This document shows positions 16,129 through 24,198 of a stretch of 56,476 bases of DNA, in pieces. The notes below the pieces were generated by a model, which saw only the letters and a program-made list of their open reading frames with translations, searched no databases and was not told the DNA's origin. The DNA is from Myxococcales bacterium (GTDB lineage: Bacteria; Myxococcota_A; Polyangia; Polyangiales; Polyangiaceae): assembly GCA_021847645.1 (NCBI GenBank), contig JAJZQG010000021.1, forward strand, positions 1 through 56,476, given 5' to 3'. A program made the position numbers and the translations under genes. The stretch's first letter is position 1; every line of letters begins with the position of its first letter.

Positions 16129-18762
16129 TCAGCGCTCGACGTAGTACTCAATCAAGAACATCAGGACCGCGAGCGTCGCGACCCCGCCCAGCAGACCGTA
16201 CGCGTAGTTCTGGATCTGCCCGGTCTGCAGACGGCGAATCTTGCTGCCTGCGCGCAGGGTCACGCCCGCGACCAGGTTCACGGCGCCGTCGACCACGTAC
16301 TTGTCGAAGGCTCCATCGGCGAACGCCACGGCGCGCACCACGGCGCCCGCGCCGTTGACGATGCCGTCGATGACCCACTTGTCCATGTCGCGCAGGATCA
16401 GGCGCAGCTCGAGGACGCCGCGGATGACGCTGGCCTGGTAGATCTCGTCGACGTAGTACTTGTGGTTGAGCAGGCTGAAGCCGGGCAGCTTCTTCTCTTC
16501 GGCTTCCCAGTTGTCGGCGCGCTGCGCGCCGTAGCGCTTGCGGGCCATGGCCCACATGGCGATGGCACCGAGCACGGAGCCCCACATCAGGGTGTGCTCG
16601 AGCGCCAGCTCGGGGATCGACGCGATCGGGGAGCTGAAGCTGACCTGGGCGAAGCGAAGGGCGGGCTCCATCCACTTCTCGAGGATGGGCTCGGAAAACA
16701 GGCCGTGGCCGTGCATGCCGAGCAGGTGCGTGGAGAAGCCGAACAGCACGCCGCCGATGGTCGACAACGCGGCGAGCGTCACGAGCACGTAGGTCATCAC
16801 GGGCGGAGACTCGTGGACCTTGTCCGGGATCTCCTTGGTGGCGGGCTTGCCCTCGAAGGTCAGGTAGTAGCTGCGCCACATGTAGAACGAGGTGCCGAGC
16901 GCAGCCACTAGGCCCATCGCCCATATCAGCGGGCCAGGCACCGAGCCGATGTTGTTCGTGGTGAACGCCTTCCACAGGATCTCGTCCTTGGACCAGAAGC
17001 CGGCGAACATCGGGATGGGCGCGGCCGTGATCGCCAGGCAAGCGACGAAGTACGTCCCGCGCGTCAACGGCATCACCTTCTTGAGCCCGCCCATGATGCG
17101 CATGTCCTGCGCGCGGTCGGCGTCGTGCTCGACGGCGTGCATGCCGTGGATGACCGAGCCGGAACCGAGGAACAAGCAGGCCTTGAAGAAGGCGTGGGTC
17201 ATCACGTGGAAGATGCCGGCCCAGTAGGCGCCGACACCCACGCCGATGAACATGAAGCCCAGCTGGCTGACGGTGCTGTAGGCGAGCACCTTCTTGATGT
17301 CGTACTGGAAGAAGCCGATGGAGGCGGCGAACAGCGCGGTGAGCGCGCCGACGGTCGCCACTACGGCGCTTGCGGTGTGCGACATGGAGAACAGGAAGTT
17401 GAGGCGGGCCACCATGTACACGCCGGAGGTCACCATCGTGGCCGCATGGATGAGCGCGGAGACGGGCGTGGGACCGGCCATGGCGTCGGGCAACCACACG
17501 TACAACGGGATCTGGGCGCTCTTGCCGGTGGCGCCGATGAAGAAGCCGATGCACGCGAGCGTGATGATCGCGATGCCCCAGAGCGACTTGCCGGCCAGGT
17601 TGTCGCGGAAGGGACGAGCCCCGGACTGGTCGTGGATCTGCAGCTGGTTCTGCAGCTCGCGGAAGGAGAAGATGGCTCCCACCGGCGTGAGGATCGTCTC
17701 CTTGCCCGCCTGGAGCTCGGCGTGATTGATCACCAGGTCCTCGGCAGCGCCGCCCATCACGATGCGGAAGTCGTGCCGGATGGCGTCGAACTCCTGGCGC
17801 ACGAACGGCGCAACCAGAGGTCGATCGAGGTTGCCGTCGACATAGACCTTGGCGCCGGGAAAGCCTGTGAAGGTCAGGTAGGCCTTGCCGAAGTGCGCGA
17901 TGGCTCCGGCACCCGCGTGCTCGGGGTTCGCACCCTCGTGCTCGGCAGCAGCGCCTTGCTCCTGGGTGGCCTCCTCGGACTTGGCGTGCTCGGCGCCGCG
18001 GGCCTCTTCACCCTCGGCAGCCTCTTCGACCGTGACCGGCACCAGACGAGGCGTCTGGTCGGGAAGGAAGTCGCCATGCGTGCCCCAGCTGCCCGCCAAG
18101 CCCCACATGAGCACCGACAGGCCCGCGATGAACCCGAAGTCGCCCACGCGGTTGGTCAGGAACGCCTTGGTGCCGGCCGTCGCCTTCTTGTAGTCCTTGT
18201 ACCAGAAGCCGATGAGCAGATAGCTGCAGAGGCCGACGCCCTCCCAGCCGAAGAACATCACGATGAAGTTGTCGCCCAGGATGAGCAACAACATCGAGAA
18301 GATGAACAGGTTCAGGTAGCTGAAGAACCGCCAGTACGACGGCTCGGTGGCCATGTAGCCGAGAGCGTAGACGTGGATGAGGAAGCCGACGCCGGTGACC
18401 ACCATGAGCATCACGCTCGAGGTGGTGTCGAGCGACAGCGCGAAGGAGAAGTCGACCGAGCCGGCACGAACCATCTGCCACATGTGGCAGAACAGGAAGC
18501 GCTGGTTCTCGGGCAGCGCGATTACTTTGAAGACGTGCCAGATCGAGAGCGCGAAGCTGATGCCCATCGCGCCGATCGCGATCGCGGACACCGGGAAGCT
18601 GCCGATGTGAAGCTTCTTGGACAGCTCGTTGCCCTGGCTGGTCTTCTGGAGACGCCAGCCGACAGCGGCGTTGAGCACAGCGCCGAGCAGGGGAAGCAGC
18701 GGGATCAGCCACAGCGTCCTGTTCTCGACAACGGTTTGCAGGGGGCCTGAGTACTCGGGCAT
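16129..18762 (-). CDS. nuoL: NADH-quinone oxidoreductase subunit L with a large inserted domain
   Basis: An 877-residue subunit of complex I, against roughly 610-650 in most bacteria. The core is clear: FFGWEGVGLCSYLLIGFWY (TM5 Glu), KSAQIPLYVWLPDAMAGPTP, SALIHAATMVTSGVYMV, KKVLAYSTVSQLGFMF, and a long C-terminal tail with the amphipathic-helix region. Residues about 229-390 form an insertion between two conserved membrane helices. It begins with a Glu/Ala-rich segment and contains FPGAKVYVDGNLDRPLVAP, a PEGA-like beta-domain signature. ATG 18762 (MPEYSGPLQTVVENR) is preferred over the longer open frame because the upstream 28 residues are unlike NuoL. It lies in the nuoIJKLMN operon, 203 bases from the upstream start-proximal gene nuoK. 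Confidence 0.93.
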   Translation of the reverse strand: MPEYSGPLQTVVENRTLWLIPLLPLLGAVLNAAVGWRLQKTSQGNELSKKLHIGSFPVSAIAIGAMGISFALSIWHVFKVIALPENQRFLFCHMWQMVRAGSVDFSFALSLDTTSSVMLMVVTGVGFLIHVYALGYMATEPSYWRFFSYLNLFIFSMLLLILGDNFIVMFFGWEGVGLCSYLLIGFWYKDYKKATAGTKAFLTNRVGDFGFIAGLSVLMWGLAGSWGTHGDFLPDQTPRLVPVTVEEAAEGEEARGAEHAKSEEATQEQGAAAEHEGANPEHAGAGAIAHFGKAYLTFTGFPGAKVYVDGNLDRPLVAPFVRQEFDAIRHDFRIVMGGAAEDLVINHAELQAGKETILTPVGAIFSFRELQNQLQIHDQSGARPFRDNLAGKSLWGIAIITLACIGFFIGATGKSAQIPLYVWLPDAMAGPTPVSALIHAATMVTSGVYMVARLNFLFSMSHTASAVVATVGALTALFAASIGFFQYDIKKVLAYSTVSQLGFMFIGVGVGAYWAGIFHVMTHAFFKACLFLGSGSVIHGMHAVEHDADRAQDMRIMGGLKKVMPLTRGTYFVACLAITAAPIPMFAGFWSKDEILWKAFTTNNIGSVPGPLIWAMGLVAALGTSFYMWRSYYLTFEGKPATKEIPDKVHESPPVMTYVLVTLAALSTIGGVLFGFSTHLLGMHGHGLFSEPILEKWMEPALRFAQVSFSSPIASIPELALEHTLMWGSVLGAIAMWAMARKRYGAQRADNWEAEEKKLPGFSLLNHKYYVDEIYQASVIRGVLELRLILRDMDKWVIDGIVNGAGAVVRAVAFADGAFDKYVVDGAVNLVAGVTLRAGSKIRRLQTGQIQNYAYGLLGGVATLAVLMFLIEYYVER

Positions 18763-19048
18763 GTTCGGATGGCCTTGCGGTTCAACCCGGTCCACGCGCG
18801 AATCGAGAGCGTCCGCAACGGGAGAGGGGCGCGAAGGCCCGGGCACGTTAGCGGACGCGTGCGCGCAGGGTCAAGTGCCAGAACGCCTGCCGGGCGGCTG
18901 CAAATCGCGCGAGATCAGGGGCGCGGGGGACCGGGGACCGCCTCGCGTTCCAGAGGTCTTCTTCCGGCCTGCAGCGCGGCGATTGTTCCGCGGCGGGCGA
19001 TCCGGGCGCGCCTGGGGCGGGCGGGAATGCGACGCGGCGCGACAGGCG

Positions 19049-19369
19049 TCAGTTCTTCATGTCGGCGATCTCGTCGGCCACGATGGTCTTGTGGGTGCGA
19101 AAGACCTGCAAGACGATGGCGAGCGCGATCGCGGCCTCGCTGGCGGCCAGGCAGATGATGAAGACGGTGAAGACCTGGCCGGTGATGCCGCCGGCGACGT
19201 AGTGCTCGAAGGCGACGAAGTTCAAGGCGGCCGCGTTGAGGATGAGCTCGACACCGAGCAGGATGCCGACCGCGTGGCGGCGCGTGATGATGCAGAACAA
19301 GCCGAAGCCGAAGAGCACGGCGGCGGCGGTCAGGTAGTGGATGAGGCCGATGTGGAGGAAGAAGTCCAT
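19049..19369 (-). CDS. nuoK: NADH-quinone oxidoreductase subunit K
   Basis: A 106-residue, three-helix membrane subunit of complex I, related to MrpC antiporter subunits. The family motif GILLGVELILNAAALNFVAF carries the essential Glu in the second helix, and a second membrane Glu is in ASEAAIALAIVLQVF. The ATG at 19369 is inferred from the family length and because it lies 5 bases after the nuoJ stop, which implies translational coupling. A gap of about 290 bases separates its stop from the chosen nuoL start. Confidence 0.95.
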   Translation of the reverse strand: MDFFLHIGLIHYLTAAAVLFGFGLFCIITRRHAVGILLGVELILNAAALNFVAFEHYVAGGITGQVFTVFIICLAASEAAIALAIVLQVFRTHKTIVADEIADMKN

Positions 19370-19374
19370 GCGCC

Positions 19375-19896
19375 TTACTCCTTGTCGATCTCGCCCTTGA
19401 CGGCGCGGCGGGCCAGGACCACGGCGCCGATCATCGCGCCGAGCAGCACCACGGAAGCGATTTCGAACGGCAGCATGAACTCGCTCAGGAACGCGTGCCC
19501 GAGCTTGGCTGTCGACGGCGTGACGTCGCGCGCGACGGCGGGCCAAGCCGTGGAGTTCGCAACCCTGCCGAGGATCAGCAGCACGAACAGGATGACCACG
19601 AAGGCCGCGGAGCGACCCCGCCAAGTGTTCGACGTCTGGATGTTCTCGATCTTCGAGGTGAGCATGACGGCGAACAGGATCAGGGTCAGGGTGCCGCCGA
19701 CGTACACGAGGATCTGCACGGCGGCGAGGAAGTCGGCGGACAGCTGGATGTACATTCCGGCGATGCCGAGGAACGTGCCCAGGAGCGCGATGGTGGAGTG
19801 GATGATGTTCTTCGAGAGCGCGACGATCCCCGCTGAGCCGAGCGTCAGAAGGAACAGCGCCCAGAAGATGACCACGAACATGGGACCTTGCTGCAT
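19375..19896 (-). CDS. nuoJ: NADH-quinone oxidoreductase subunit J
   Basis: A 173-residue membrane subunit of complex I with five hydrophobic helices. YIQLSADFLAAVQILVYVGG is the signature segment of the third helix, the region that contains the pi-bulge and gates conformational change in structural studies of complex I. Residues LPFEIASVVLLGAMIGAVVLARR form the last helix. The order nuoI-nuoJ-nuoK matches the usual gene order. A spacer of 142 bases without a gene separates it from nuoI upstream. Confidence 0.95.
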   Translation of the reverse strand: MQQGPMFVVIFWALFLLTLGSAGIVALSKNIIHSTIALLGTFLGIAGMYIQLSADFLAAVQILVYVGGTLTLILFAVMLTSKIENIQTSNTWRGRSAAFVVILFVLLILGRVANSTAWPAVARDVTPSTAKLGHAFLSEFMLPFEIASVVLLGAMIGAVVLARRAVKGEIDKE

Positions 19897-20038
19897 GGCG
19901 GCGCGCGGAGGCTAGAACGATCCGGCGGGGTTCGCAAGGCGGGAGCATGGGTGAAGCGGCAACGCCCGACCCCGACAGGGAACCGGCCGGGTCGTCGCGC
20001 GCGCCATCGCCGCCGGAATGCGATCCGCCGCGCGCCGA

Positions 20039-20641
20039 TCAGGTGCCCGTCTTGGCCGCTGCCGCTTCTTCCCGCAGCTTGGCAAACAGCGGCGGGTTGT
20101 CCCGCAACGCCCGCTCCCTGGCCTCGATCGCGTGGGGCCCCACCTCGCCCACCGGGATCGTCGACTTGTCCTTCGGCGTCTTGTACAGCGGCCGCGACTT
20201 GCCAGGTTCGACGAACCGAAACACCAGCGCGTCGAGCGTGCCCACCGCACCCTCGAACTCGCGCGTGTGCCTGATCGCACCGGTTGCCCCGTCCTCGCAG
20301 GCCTCCACGCACAACCCGCAGAACATGCACTTGGAGATGTCGATGTCGAAGCGCGTGAGCAGGTTCTGCTTGGTCGCCGGGTCCCGCGTCATCTCCACCT
20401 TGATGCAGTCCACGGGGCAGATCTTCTCGCAGCGCTTGCACGCGCCGCAGATGTCGATCTGCACCTCGAGAAAGCCCCGGTAGCGCGGCGGGAGCATCTC
20501 CTTGACCGGCCGCGTGGTGCGGTCCGGGTACTGGATCGTCACCGGCTCTCGCAACAGGTGCGAGAACGTTACGGCCAAGCCTTCGAAAATCGTGGTGGCC
20601 GATCGGGAGATGTCTTCGACGTACTGACTCAGGGAGATCAT
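20039..20641 (-). CDS. nuoI: NADH-quinone oxidoreductase subunit I (2x[4Fe-4S])
   Basis: A 200-residue ferredoxin-like subunit that carries clusters N6a and N6b of complex I and passes electrons towards quinone. Cluster ligands are Cys65, 68, 71 (CGACKRC) with Cys75 before Pro (CP), and Cys105, 108, 111 with Cys115. The fourth Cys of the second motif is followed by Glu (CVEACEDGA) where most NuoI have Pro. It is the first gene of the nuoIJKLMN run; the gene upstream is a penicillin-binding protein, so nuoA-H must lie elsewhere or be absent. A promoter with an embedded inverted repeat lies 49-82 bases upstream. Confidence 0.95.
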   Translation of the reverse strand: MISLSQYVEDISRSATTIFEGLAVTFSHLLREPVTIQYPDRTTRPVKEMLPPRYRGFLEVQIDICGACKRCEKICPVDCIKVEMTRDPATKQNLLTRFDIDISKCMFCGLCVEACEDGATGAIRHTREFEGAVGTLDALVFRFVEPGKSRPLYKTPKDKSTIPVGEVGPHAIEARERALRDNPPLFAKLREEAAAAKTGT

Positions 20642-20689
20642 GCTGTCACCGTTGCGCGAACCAACTGCCAGGCGTTGGGACCCGGCGCC

Positions 20690-20723
20690 GACGCAATATA
20701 CATAGGCCCATTGCGTCCGTCAT
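20690..20723 (-). promoter_or_regulatory. nuoI promoter with embedded palindromic operator
   Basis: On the minus strand ATGACG (20718-20723), 17 bases, then TATATT (20695-20700) form a good promoter. A perfect 8-bp inverted repeat GACGCAAT-N12-ATTGCGTC (20690-20717) covers the whole spacer and the -10 box. Half-sites are 20 bases apart centre to centre, about two helical turns. A bound dimer would block RNA polymerase. The repeat does not match the Rex or FNR consensus sites. Confidence 0.5.
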
Positions 20724-20808
20724 CCAGTGGGAAAAGCGGCTCCCGAGAAGCGAATTCGAACGCGGAAATGTCCGCTGTCCCGCGTGGGCGACGGATTCGG
20801 TCGCCCGG

Positions 20809-23295
20809 TCAGAAAAGCGGCACCGTGTCGTCGGGCGCCGGCAGCGCGGGCAACGTCGCCGCGTCATGGTCCGACGACGGGATCTCGGGCGCTTCGGCCG
20901 GAGCGCTCGCCGCGTCCGCGTCCGGCGCTTGGGCGTCGTCCACCCCCGCGTCGTCGAGCGCGATCTCGGTGGGCTCGGTGCCCGCGAGGAACACTTCGTC
21001 CATTGCGTCCTCCTGGCCCTCGCGCGCCAGCAGGCCGGTGGACGGATCGATCTTCACGACGACCACGTCGGCAGGCCGCGGGAAATCGGTGGGAGGACGG
21101 CCCTTCAACGCCGCGGACATGAAGTCCACCCACGCGGGCAGCGCCGCCGTCGAGCCGGCTTCCCTCGAGCCCAGCGGCTTCGAGTCGTCGTAGCCGGTCC
21201 ATACCGCACACGCGACGTCCGTCGTGTACCCCACGAACCAGGCGTCCCGCGCTTCGTTGCTCGTCCCGGTCTTGCCGGCCACGGGACGGCCGAGCTTCTT
21301 GGCCCTGGTGCCGGTGCCGTGATCGACCACGGACTGCAGCACGCTCGTGACCAGGTACGCTTCGCTCTCGTCCATCACGCGCCGGGCCGGCGGCGGAGGC
21401 GGCAGCGCAAGCTCCTTGCCCGACCCGTCCACGATGCGCGTGATGATGCGCGGTGTGTCCGCCATGCCACCGGAGGCAAACGTGGCGTAGGTGTTCGCCA
21501 TCTCCATGGGCGACACCTCGTAGGCGCCCAGGGCCAGGGACAGGTCCGCGCCCAGCTTGCTCTCGATGCCCAGCGCATGGGCCCACGGCACGACCGCCTC
21601 GACCCCGACGTCCTGCGCGACATGCACCGCTGCGACGTTGACCGATTGGGCCACGGCCTCGCGCAGACGCATCGGAGCCTTGCCCTCGGCGTCCTCGAAG
21701 TTGCTCGGGTTGTAGCCGCGTACGGTTCCAGGCCTGGTCTCGAGCAGCGTGGCCGGCGTGTAGCGACGCGTGTGCATCGCGTACGAGTAGACGATGGGCT
21801 TGAACGTGGAGCCGGGCTGACGCTTGGCCTGCGTGGAGCGATCGAGCGCACCGGGGACGCCCTCGTAGTTGCCGACCAGCGCGAGCACGTCGCGCGTGCG
21901 CACGTCGATGGCGACCAGCGCGCCTTCCGGTCCGAGCTCGAGGCGCAAAGGGATGCGTGGCGCGTCGGGGGCCGAGGGGCTCTGCGGTTCCGGTGCAAGC
22001 AGGCTCACGCGCAGCAACGTGCCGGGGGGAGCGAACTGGCTCGGCGGAAGCTTCTTGGGGTTGTAGCGCTCGTGATCCGCCAGACGCACGATGCCCTGGA
22101 CCGTGCCGACGCGCACCAGCAATGCACCTGCGGGGTCGTCGGCGCCTGTGACCTGGCCGACGAGCACCTTATGCTCCGAGAAGTGTGGAGTTCCTTCGAA
22201 CGGGACCAGGGCGCCGCGGGATCTTTTGCCGGCTTTGGGGGCAGCCAACGGCCCACGCAATCCGTGGCGGGCATCGAAGCTCAACAGATTGTCCCGCAAG
22301 GCTTCGCGTGCGGCCTTCTGCATGGCCGGGTCGATGGTCGTGGTCACCGTGAAGCCGCCCAGCAGCGCGCCTTGTCCCGCAAGCTTCTGCAACGTTCGCT
22401 TGACGATCTCCACTACCTCGGGCGCAAGCTGCGAGGGCTCGCTCGAGGCGCTCGCGAGCACGATCGGTGAGGCCACGGCCGCGTCGTGCTGCTCGCGGGT
22501 GATGAAGCCCTTCTCGAGCATCTGGTCGAGCACGAACCGCCGCCGTGCGGCTGCGCGCTCGGGGTTGCGGCGCGGCGACGAGTTCTCCGGGCTGGAAACC
22601 AGTCCGGCCAACAGGGCAGCCTGGGAGATGGATAGGTCGGCGGCCGAGCAGCCGAAGTAGAAGCGGGCCGCTTCCTCGATCCCGTAGCGTCCGTGACCCC
22701 AGTAGATGTGGTTGAGGTACAGCTCCAGGATCCGATCCTTGGACAGGTTCTGCTCGAGCTTGCGCGCTAGCAGCACCTCGCGGATCTTGCGCCGGTAGGT
22801 GCGCTCCGGATCGAGCAGGATGTTCTTGACCACCTGCTGGGTGATCGTGCTGCCGCCCTGGCGCGTCCTGCCCGATCGGATATTGTCCACCAGCGCGCGC
22901 AGCATGCCCACGTAGTTCAGGCCCTCGTGCTCGTAGAAGTGCGCGTCTTCCGCGGCCAGCACGGCCAGCTTCACGTGCGCGGGCAGCTGCTCGATGTGAA
23001 CGAGCGTCCTGCGCTCCGTGAACAGCTCGGCGAGCAGCGAACCGTCACGTGCCAGCACCCTCGTGACCTGAGGCGGGTGGTAGTCGTTCTGCAGCTCGTC
23101 GATGCTCGGTAGATCCGCCTCGAAGTGGCGGATCACCAGGAAGACCGACAAGGCGCCGACGGCGCACAGCACCAGGCCGGCGAACGCCAGCCGCTTGAAC
23201 CAACGCCACAGCAACGAGCCGGACCTGCGGGCAGATGCGGGAGCTGAGGCGGCCGGACGAGGCGCGGACGAGGATCTTGGTGTGGCCGAAGACAT
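20809..23295 (-). CDS. Class A penicillin-binding protein (PBP1A-type)
   Basis: An 828-residue bifunctional peptidoglycan synthase anchored by one N-terminal membrane helix (about residues 33-55). The GT51 glycosyltransferase domain has EDAHFYEHEG near residue 117 (catalytic Glu), RQGGSTITQQ and KILELYLNHIYWG-like RILELYLN. The transpeptidase has STFK near residue 495 (catalytic Ser), SVN and KTGT near 673. Between them lies a beta-rich linker domain as in PBP1A. The C terminus is a disordered acidic, Ala/Asp/Pro-rich tail. The start at 23295 is supported by AAGGAG 12 bases upstream; the open frame extends 83 codons further but is not protein-like. It acts in the periplasm to extend and cross-link the cell wall. 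Confidence 0.95.
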   Translation of the reverse strand: MSSATPRSSSAPRPAASAPASARRSGSLLWRWFKRLAFAGLVLCAVGALSVFLVIRHFEADLPSIDELQNDYHPPQVTRVLARDGSLLAELFTERRTLVHIEQLPAHVKLAVLAAEDAHFYEHEGLNYVGMLRALVDNIRSGRTRQGGSTITQQVVKNILLDPERTYRRKIREVLLARKLEQNLSKDRILELYLNHIYWGHGRYGIEEAARFYFGCSAADLSISQAALLAGLVSSPENSSPRRNPERAAARRRFVLDQMLEKGFITREQHDAAVASPIVLASASSEPSQLAPEVVEIVKRTLQKLAGQGALLGGFTVTTTIDPAMQKAAREALRDNLLSFDARHGLRGPLAAPKAGKRSRGALVPFEGTPHFSEHKVLVGQVTGADDPAGALLVRVGTVQGIVRLADHERYNPKKLPPSQFAPPGTLLRVSLLAPEPQSPSAPDAPRIPLRLELGPEGALVAIDVRTRDVLALVGNYEGVPGALDRSTQAKRQPGSTFKPIVYSYAMHTRRYTPATLLETRPGTVRGYNPSNFEDAEGKAPMRLREAVAQSVNVAAVHVAQDVGVEAVVPWAHALGIESKLGADLSLALGAYEVSPMEMANTYATFASGGMADTPRIITRIVDGSGKELALPPPPPARRVMDESEAYLVTSVLQSVVDHGTGTRAKKLGRPVAGKTGTSNEARDAWFVGYTTDVACAVWTGYDDSKPLGSREAGSTAALPAWVDFMSAALKGRPPTDFPRPADVVVVKIDPSTGLLAREGQEDAMDEVFLAGTEPTEIALDDAGVDDAQAPDADAASAPAEAPEIPSSDHDAATLPALPAPDDTVPLF

Positions 23296-23545
23296 CAGCT
23301 CAGCGGGCTCCTTGATCTCGCATAGCTGATCCGGCAACGCCGGGGGAAGCCCGCGTGTTCCGGGCAGCTGGGCACGCGGCGTACGGTGGGACCGCGCGGC
23401 GGATTTCCCGGCGGCAGGGCGGCGTTCGGATGGCCGGGACCGGGGAGCCCTCGCTGGCGACGTGGTGTTCGTGCGCGGGTGAGGGGCGGCTTGCCAGGCT
23501 ATCGGGCGTGAACCGGCTCTGCGCGCGGGGCATGATGTAGGCACG

Positions 23546-23905
23546 ATGACCGCGCTCGCGAGGCTCGCAGACCACGATGAACGGTCCCATGAGGATCACT
23601 TCGCGCATCTGCGCGGGGCGACATGGGAGGACTACCAGCGGCTCCTCCGCATCCGTGGGGATCGCTCCGCGCCGAGGATCACCTACCTGGAAGGCTTGCT
23701 CGAGATCATGAGCCCATCGCGAAGCCACGCGTCCATCAAGTCGGTCATCGGGCGCCTTGTCGAGGTCTGGTGCCTGGAGCATGGCGTTCAGTTCAGCACG
23801 TACGGCTCGTGGACGCTCGAGAACAAGGCGACGGAACGCCCAACGTGGTCCGCGTCACCGACCTGCCGGGTCTGGTGCCGTCCGTGGCGAGCAACGCGCC
23901 AGTGA
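23546..23905 (+). pseudogene. Uma2-family gene fragment, truncated and frame-disrupted
   Basis: The first 90 residues match a Uma2 N terminus (TWEDYQRLLRIRGDRSAPRI, YLEGLLEIMSPSRSHASIK, VIGRLVEVWCLEHGV, YGSWTLENKATER). After KATER the family should continue to the catalytic PD...E core, but that region is absent, and the frame runs into unrelated Arg/Trp-rich sequence before a stop. The nuclease centre is therefore missing and the gene is probably dead. An intact relative lies at 6465-7283. Divergent from the PBP gene. Confidence 0.65.
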
Positions 23906-24198
23906 CGCTCACGTTCGATTCGTCGTCCAACGTGCCCGCGCTGCAAGCAGGCGGGTGTCATTCGACCGCACCGCTCGAGGCTGCGTCCGCGAGGCGCAGA
24001 AAGCGGGAAGAACCCTGGCAGCGCTTCTTCGCGATCTCACGCTGCGGTCGAAAATGACGCGCGGCGGCGAGGCGATCGACAGAGCGACCGAGGACGAGCG
24101 CTCGAGCCGGGATTGAACGCGCAGGGCTGCGAGGAGTTCTGGACGAACGACCGACGGCTCGTGGCTGCCGGGAAACGCAGCACCGTCGTCGCGTCGCC
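23906..24198. other. Probable degraded sequence after the Uma2 fragment
   Basis: Several plus-strand frames stay open here, one with a helical stretch (REAQKAGRTLAALLRDLTLRS), but none forms a recognisable protein. I read it as decayed sequence between the Uma2 fragment and the kinase 3' end. Confidence 0.35.

Noticed and set aside
17125..18750. Open frame of about 540 codons opposite nuoL
   Set aside because: It is antisense to the conserved NuoL core and has no family resemblance.
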